Shown: positions 5,780-7,717 of the stretch, one piece after another
How the letters are laid out: every line of letters starts with the position of its first letter
How positions within the stretch are numbered: position 1 is the first letter of the stretch
Assembly: GCA_046590855.1 (NCBI GenBank)
Contig: JBKJTJ010000013.1
Coordinates: forward strand, 1-7,717
Source of the DNA: JACMOY01 sp046590855
GTDB lineage: Bacteria > Actinomycetota > Actinomycetes > Actinomycetales > Angustibacteraceae
Length of the DNA stretch: 7,717 bases
Direction: 5' to 3'
Notes under the pieces: model-generated
What the model was told of the DNA's origin: nothing
Databases searched by the model: none
Seen by the model: only the letters and a program-made list of their open reading frames with translations
Made by a program: the position numbers and the translations under genes

Positions 5780-6838
5780 GTGAACCGTGCGCGCACACCG
5801 CTGTTCGCCGCAGCCCTGACCGCCCTCGTCGCAGCCTCCGTCAGCGCTGCACCGGCGCAGGCCGTCAAGGCCGGCAGCGGCACCGCCACCGGCTCGGGCT
5901 CGGTCTTCAAGGTGAACCCCGTGCAGAGCAGCGGCGACCAGGGGCTCACGGACGACAAGGACTCGGACGCCGCCGTCCCCACCAGCGAGTACGCGTCCGT
6001 CCCGTTGCGCAACCTGGACGGCTCGGGCTACCTGCGCGGGAAGTGGGTCACCGTCCGCAGCAACACCGGCGCTGCGGCGTACTCGACCACGAACACGTTC
6101 GACTACCGGCGCCACGACGACCGGTTCGAGCAGGTGATGGGCTACTTCTGGGTCAACCAGGCGCAGGAGTACCTGCAGTCACTGGGTTTCGGCACCACGT
6201 TGAAGGCCGTCAACGCGCACTCGCAGGACCTGCGGATCGACCAGTACGGCATCGACAACAGCTACCAGACCGACAAGCAGGACTTCATCCGGCTGGGCAA
6301 GGGTGGGGTGGACGACGCCGAGGACGCCGAGGTGATCGTCCACGAGTACGGCCACGCGGTGCACGCCTCGCAGGTGCCTGGCTTCGGCACCAGCCTGGAC
6401 GCCGGGTCGATCGGTGAGGGGTGGGGTGACTACTTCGCCGTCACGGTGGGCCTGGACGCGGCGAAGCAGTACGGCTGGCCGGTCAGGGCCGAGGAGGCGT
6501 GCCCGATGGACTGGGACGCGACGTCGTACACCGGTGCACCGCACTGCATCCGGCGGTTCGACACGGGCCTCACCGTCGCCACCCGCGGTGGCGAGGTGCA
6601 CTACGACGGGCAGATCTGGAGCCAGGCCCTGTGGGAGATCCGCAAGGGCTACCCGGCCCTTCGTCTCACCACCCGCGCCTGGGACACCACGCTGGTCGCC
6701 AGCCAGTTCGCCTACGCGACCGACACCAGCTTCTCTGCTGCTGCCCAGGCCACGTACGACACCGCGCTGACCCGCGACGGCAAGGCGGCCGCAGCCCTGG
6801 TGAAGACCACGTTCGCCGCGCGCGGCATCACGTTCTGA
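5780..6838 (+). CDS. Secreted M36 (fungalysin)-like zinc metallopeptidase
   Basis: A 352-residue exported gluzincin protease. The N-terminus is a Sec signal peptide: basic start MNRARTP, hydrophobic LFAAALTALVAASVSA, and a likely cut after APAQA (residue 28). A Gly/Ser/Asp-rich linker (about 30-65) precedes the catalytic domain. Zinc site: HEYGH at 188-192 gives H188, H192 and the catalytic base E189. The third ligand is probably E213 in IGEGWGDYFA, the M36-type arrangement. EVHYDGQIWSQALWEIR (272-288) matches the conserved helix after the active site, with H274 a candidate transition-state residue. C241 and C256 are the only cysteines and may form a disulfide. Classical fungalysins have a long FTP/PepSY propeptide; here none is visible, so activation or inhibition must work otherwise. 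Target proteins are unknown. The frame is open to 5402, but that part overlaps panB and is not coding. Confidence 0.88.
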   Translation: MNRARTPLFAAALTALVAASVSAAPAQAVKAGSGTATGSGSVFKVNPVQSSGDQGLTDDKDSDAAVPTSEYASVPLRNLDGSGYLRGKWVTVRSNTGAAAYSTTNTFDYRRHDDRFEQVMGYFWVNQAQEYLQSLGFGTTLKAVNAHSQDLRIDQYGIDNSYQTDKQDFIRLGKGGVDDAEDAEVIVHEYGHAVHASQVPGFGTSLDAGSIGEGWGDYFAVTVGLDAAKQYGWPVRAEEACPMDWDATSYTGAPHCIRRFDTGLTVATRGGEVHYDGQIWSQALWEIRKGYPALRLTTRAWDTTLVASQFAYATDTSFSAAAQATYDTALTRDGKAAAALVKTTFAARGITF

Positions 6839-6885
6839 GCGCGCCAGACGCGGCGCCTGCCGTCGACAGCGGACGGCGGCGCGCT
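6838..6885 (+). terminator. Inverted repeats after the metallopeptidase gene, candidate terminator
   Basis: AGCGCGCC (6838-6845) pairs with GGCGCGCT (6878-6885). Inside it, GCCGTC (6859-6864) pairs with GACGGC (6872-6877) around a 7-nt loop. An alternative hairpin pairs GCGCC (6841-6845) with GGCGC (6852-6856). The set begins at the last base of the protease stop codon and fits a GC-rich terminator without a T-run. It overlaps the promoter of the next gene. Confidence 0.45.
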
Positions 6886-6890
6886 AGCGT
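6863..6890 (+). promoter_or_regulatory. Promoter of the F420-dependent oxidoreductase gene (TCGACA-N16-TAGCGT), leaderless
   Basis: TCGACA (6863-6868) differs from TTGACA at one position and is 16 bp from TAGCGT (6885-6890), a TANNNT -10. The ATG follows after 6 nt, so transcription should start at the first codon. This is the most complete promoter in the window. No Shine-Dalgarno sequence precedes the gene. Confidence 0.65.
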
Positions 6891-6896
6891 TCGGTC

Positions 6897-7717
6897 ATGA
6901 GCGACCTGACCGTCGGCTACGCCGCCATGCTCGAGCAGTTCGCGCCGCAGGAGGTCGTCGGTCTGACCGCGCTGGCCGAGCAGCACGGCTTCTCGGGCTG
7001 CATGGCCGCCGACCACTTCCAGCCGTGGGTGCCGGCGCAGGGCCAGTCCGCGTTCGTGTGGAACGTGCTGACGGCGGTCGGTGAGCGGACCGTCGGCGAC
7101 ATGGGGCCGGGCGTCACCTGCCCCAGCTTCCGGTTCCACCCCGCCGTCGTCGCGCAGGCCGCCGCGACCCTCGAGGCGATGTACCCGGGCCGCAGCTGGC
7201 TCGGCGTCGGCGCGGGCGAGGCGCTCAACGAGCACGTCATCGCCGGGTACTGGCCCGAGGCCGGCGAGCGCTCGCTGCGGATGTTCGAGGCCATCGAGGT
7301 CATCAGGAAGCTGTTCGACGCCTCGCTGGCCGGCAAGGACGTCAAGCACTCGGGCACGTACTTCACGCTCGAGACCACCCGGCTGTGGACCATGCCCGAG
7401 ACCGCACCACCGATCCTGGTCGCCACCGCGGGCCCCATCAACGCCAAGAAGACCGGCAAGCTCGCCGACGGCATGATCACCGTCGGCGCCCCGCTGGAGA
7501 AGATCGACGGCCTGTTCGCCAAGTTCGCCGAGGGTGCGCGCGAGGCGGGCAAGGACCCCGACACCATGCCCAAGGTGCTGCAGCTGCACCTGTCGTGGGA
7601 CACCACCGACGAGCAGGCGCTCGCCAACGCGATGACCGAGTGGCCCAACGGGGGCATGAAGTTCCCCAAGGCCGACATCCGCAGCCCGCACGACTTCGCG
7701 CAGATGGCCAAGCTGGT
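6897..7717 (+). CDS. LLM-class F420-dependent oxidoreductase, FGD-like family (partial, 273 codons)
   Basis: The N-terminal part of a luciferase-like (beta/alpha)8 barrel enzyme using the deazaflavin F420; it runs off the right edge and members are about 320-340 residues. It resembles the F420 G6PDH-like family (TIGR03557 type). Start motif VGYAAMLEQFAP aligns with FGD1. DHFQPW at 39-44 contains D39, H40 and W44, matching the F420/active-site residues of mycobacterial FGD1. GVGAGEALNEHV (103-114) carries E108, the likely counterpart of the active-site acid E109. ATAGPINAKKTGKLADGMITVG (176-197) forms the usual F420 phosphate-side region. The lysine used by FGD1 for glucose-6-phosphate near residue 198 seems absent, so the substrate is probably not G6P. 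ATG at 6897 fits the family and the promoter. Its presence implies the organism makes F420. Confidence 0.9.
   Translation, partial: MSDLTVGYAAMLEQFAPQEVVGLTALAEQHGFSGCMAADHFQPWVPAQGQSAFVWNVLTAVGERTVGDMGPGVTCPSFRFHPAVVAQAAATLEAMYPGRSWLGVGAGEALNEHVIAGYWPEAGERSLRMFEAIEVIRKLFDASLAGKDVKHSGTYFTLETTRLWTMPETAPPILVATAGPINAKKTGKLADGMITVGAPLEKIDGLFAKFAEGAREAGKDPDTMPKVLQLHLSWDTTDEQALANAMTEWPNGGMKFPKADIRSPHDFAQMAKL

Noticed and set aside
6828..7711. Two long minus-strand open frames opposite the F420 oxidoreductase
   Set aside because: The plus strand encodes a well-conserved luciferase-like protein with a good promoter; the reverse frames have no family features.
1..7717. CRISPR array, insertion sequence, tRNA/rRNA, riboswitch or toxin-antitoxin system
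   Set aside because: No spaced direct repeats, transposase-like frames, terminal inverted repeats, cloverleaf sequences or paired small genes were seen; the only direct repeat is the 17-bp tandem at 604-645.

Overview
The window is a piece of a high-GC actinobacterial chromosome. Evidence for this is the very G/C-rich third codon positions, a GlnA2-type glutamine synthetase paralogue, an F420-dependent luciferase-like oxidoreductase, and several genes whose start codon lies 6-7 nt after a TANNNT -10 box (leaderless transcription). The order glnA2 / nadE / panB resembles the neighbourhood of these genes in Streptomyces. The genus cannot be fixed from the sequence; Micrococcales or Propionibacteriales would also fit.

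Layout. On the minus strand, positions 1-476 hold the first 158 codons of glnA2, which runs off the left edge. Positions 477-644 are a 168-bp gap with a long imperfect palindrome, a small hairpin and a 17-bp tandem repeat. A PYROXD2/phytoene-desaturase-like FAD oxidoreductase follows on the minus strand (645-2198). A 31-bp divergent promoter region (2199-2229) separates it from the plus-strand genes: a double-hotdog acyl-CoA thioesterase (2230-3009), glutamine-dependent NAD+ synthetase nadE (3020-4789) and ketopantoate hydroxymethyltransferase panB (4816-5676). Then come a secreted fungalysin-like (M36) metallopeptidase (5780-6838) and the first 273 codons of an FGD-like F420-dependent oxidoreductase (6897 to the right edge).

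How the genes work together. nadE and panB both serve cofactor supply (NAD+ and the pantothenate/CoA route) and are close enough to be co-transcribed; the thioesterase acts on CoA esters. GlnA2, if like its Streptomyces relatives, handles glutamine or gamma-glutamylated amines. The protease and the F420 enzyme each have their own start signals and look like independent units.

This is an ordinary housekeeping/accessory chromosomal stretch. I see no mobile element, CRISPR array, RNA gene or multi-gene novel system. The main observations are regulatory: start-proximal -10 boxes at five of the seven genes, two of them back to back in 31 bp and one overlapping the preceding stop codon, plus the long palindrome upstream of glnA2.
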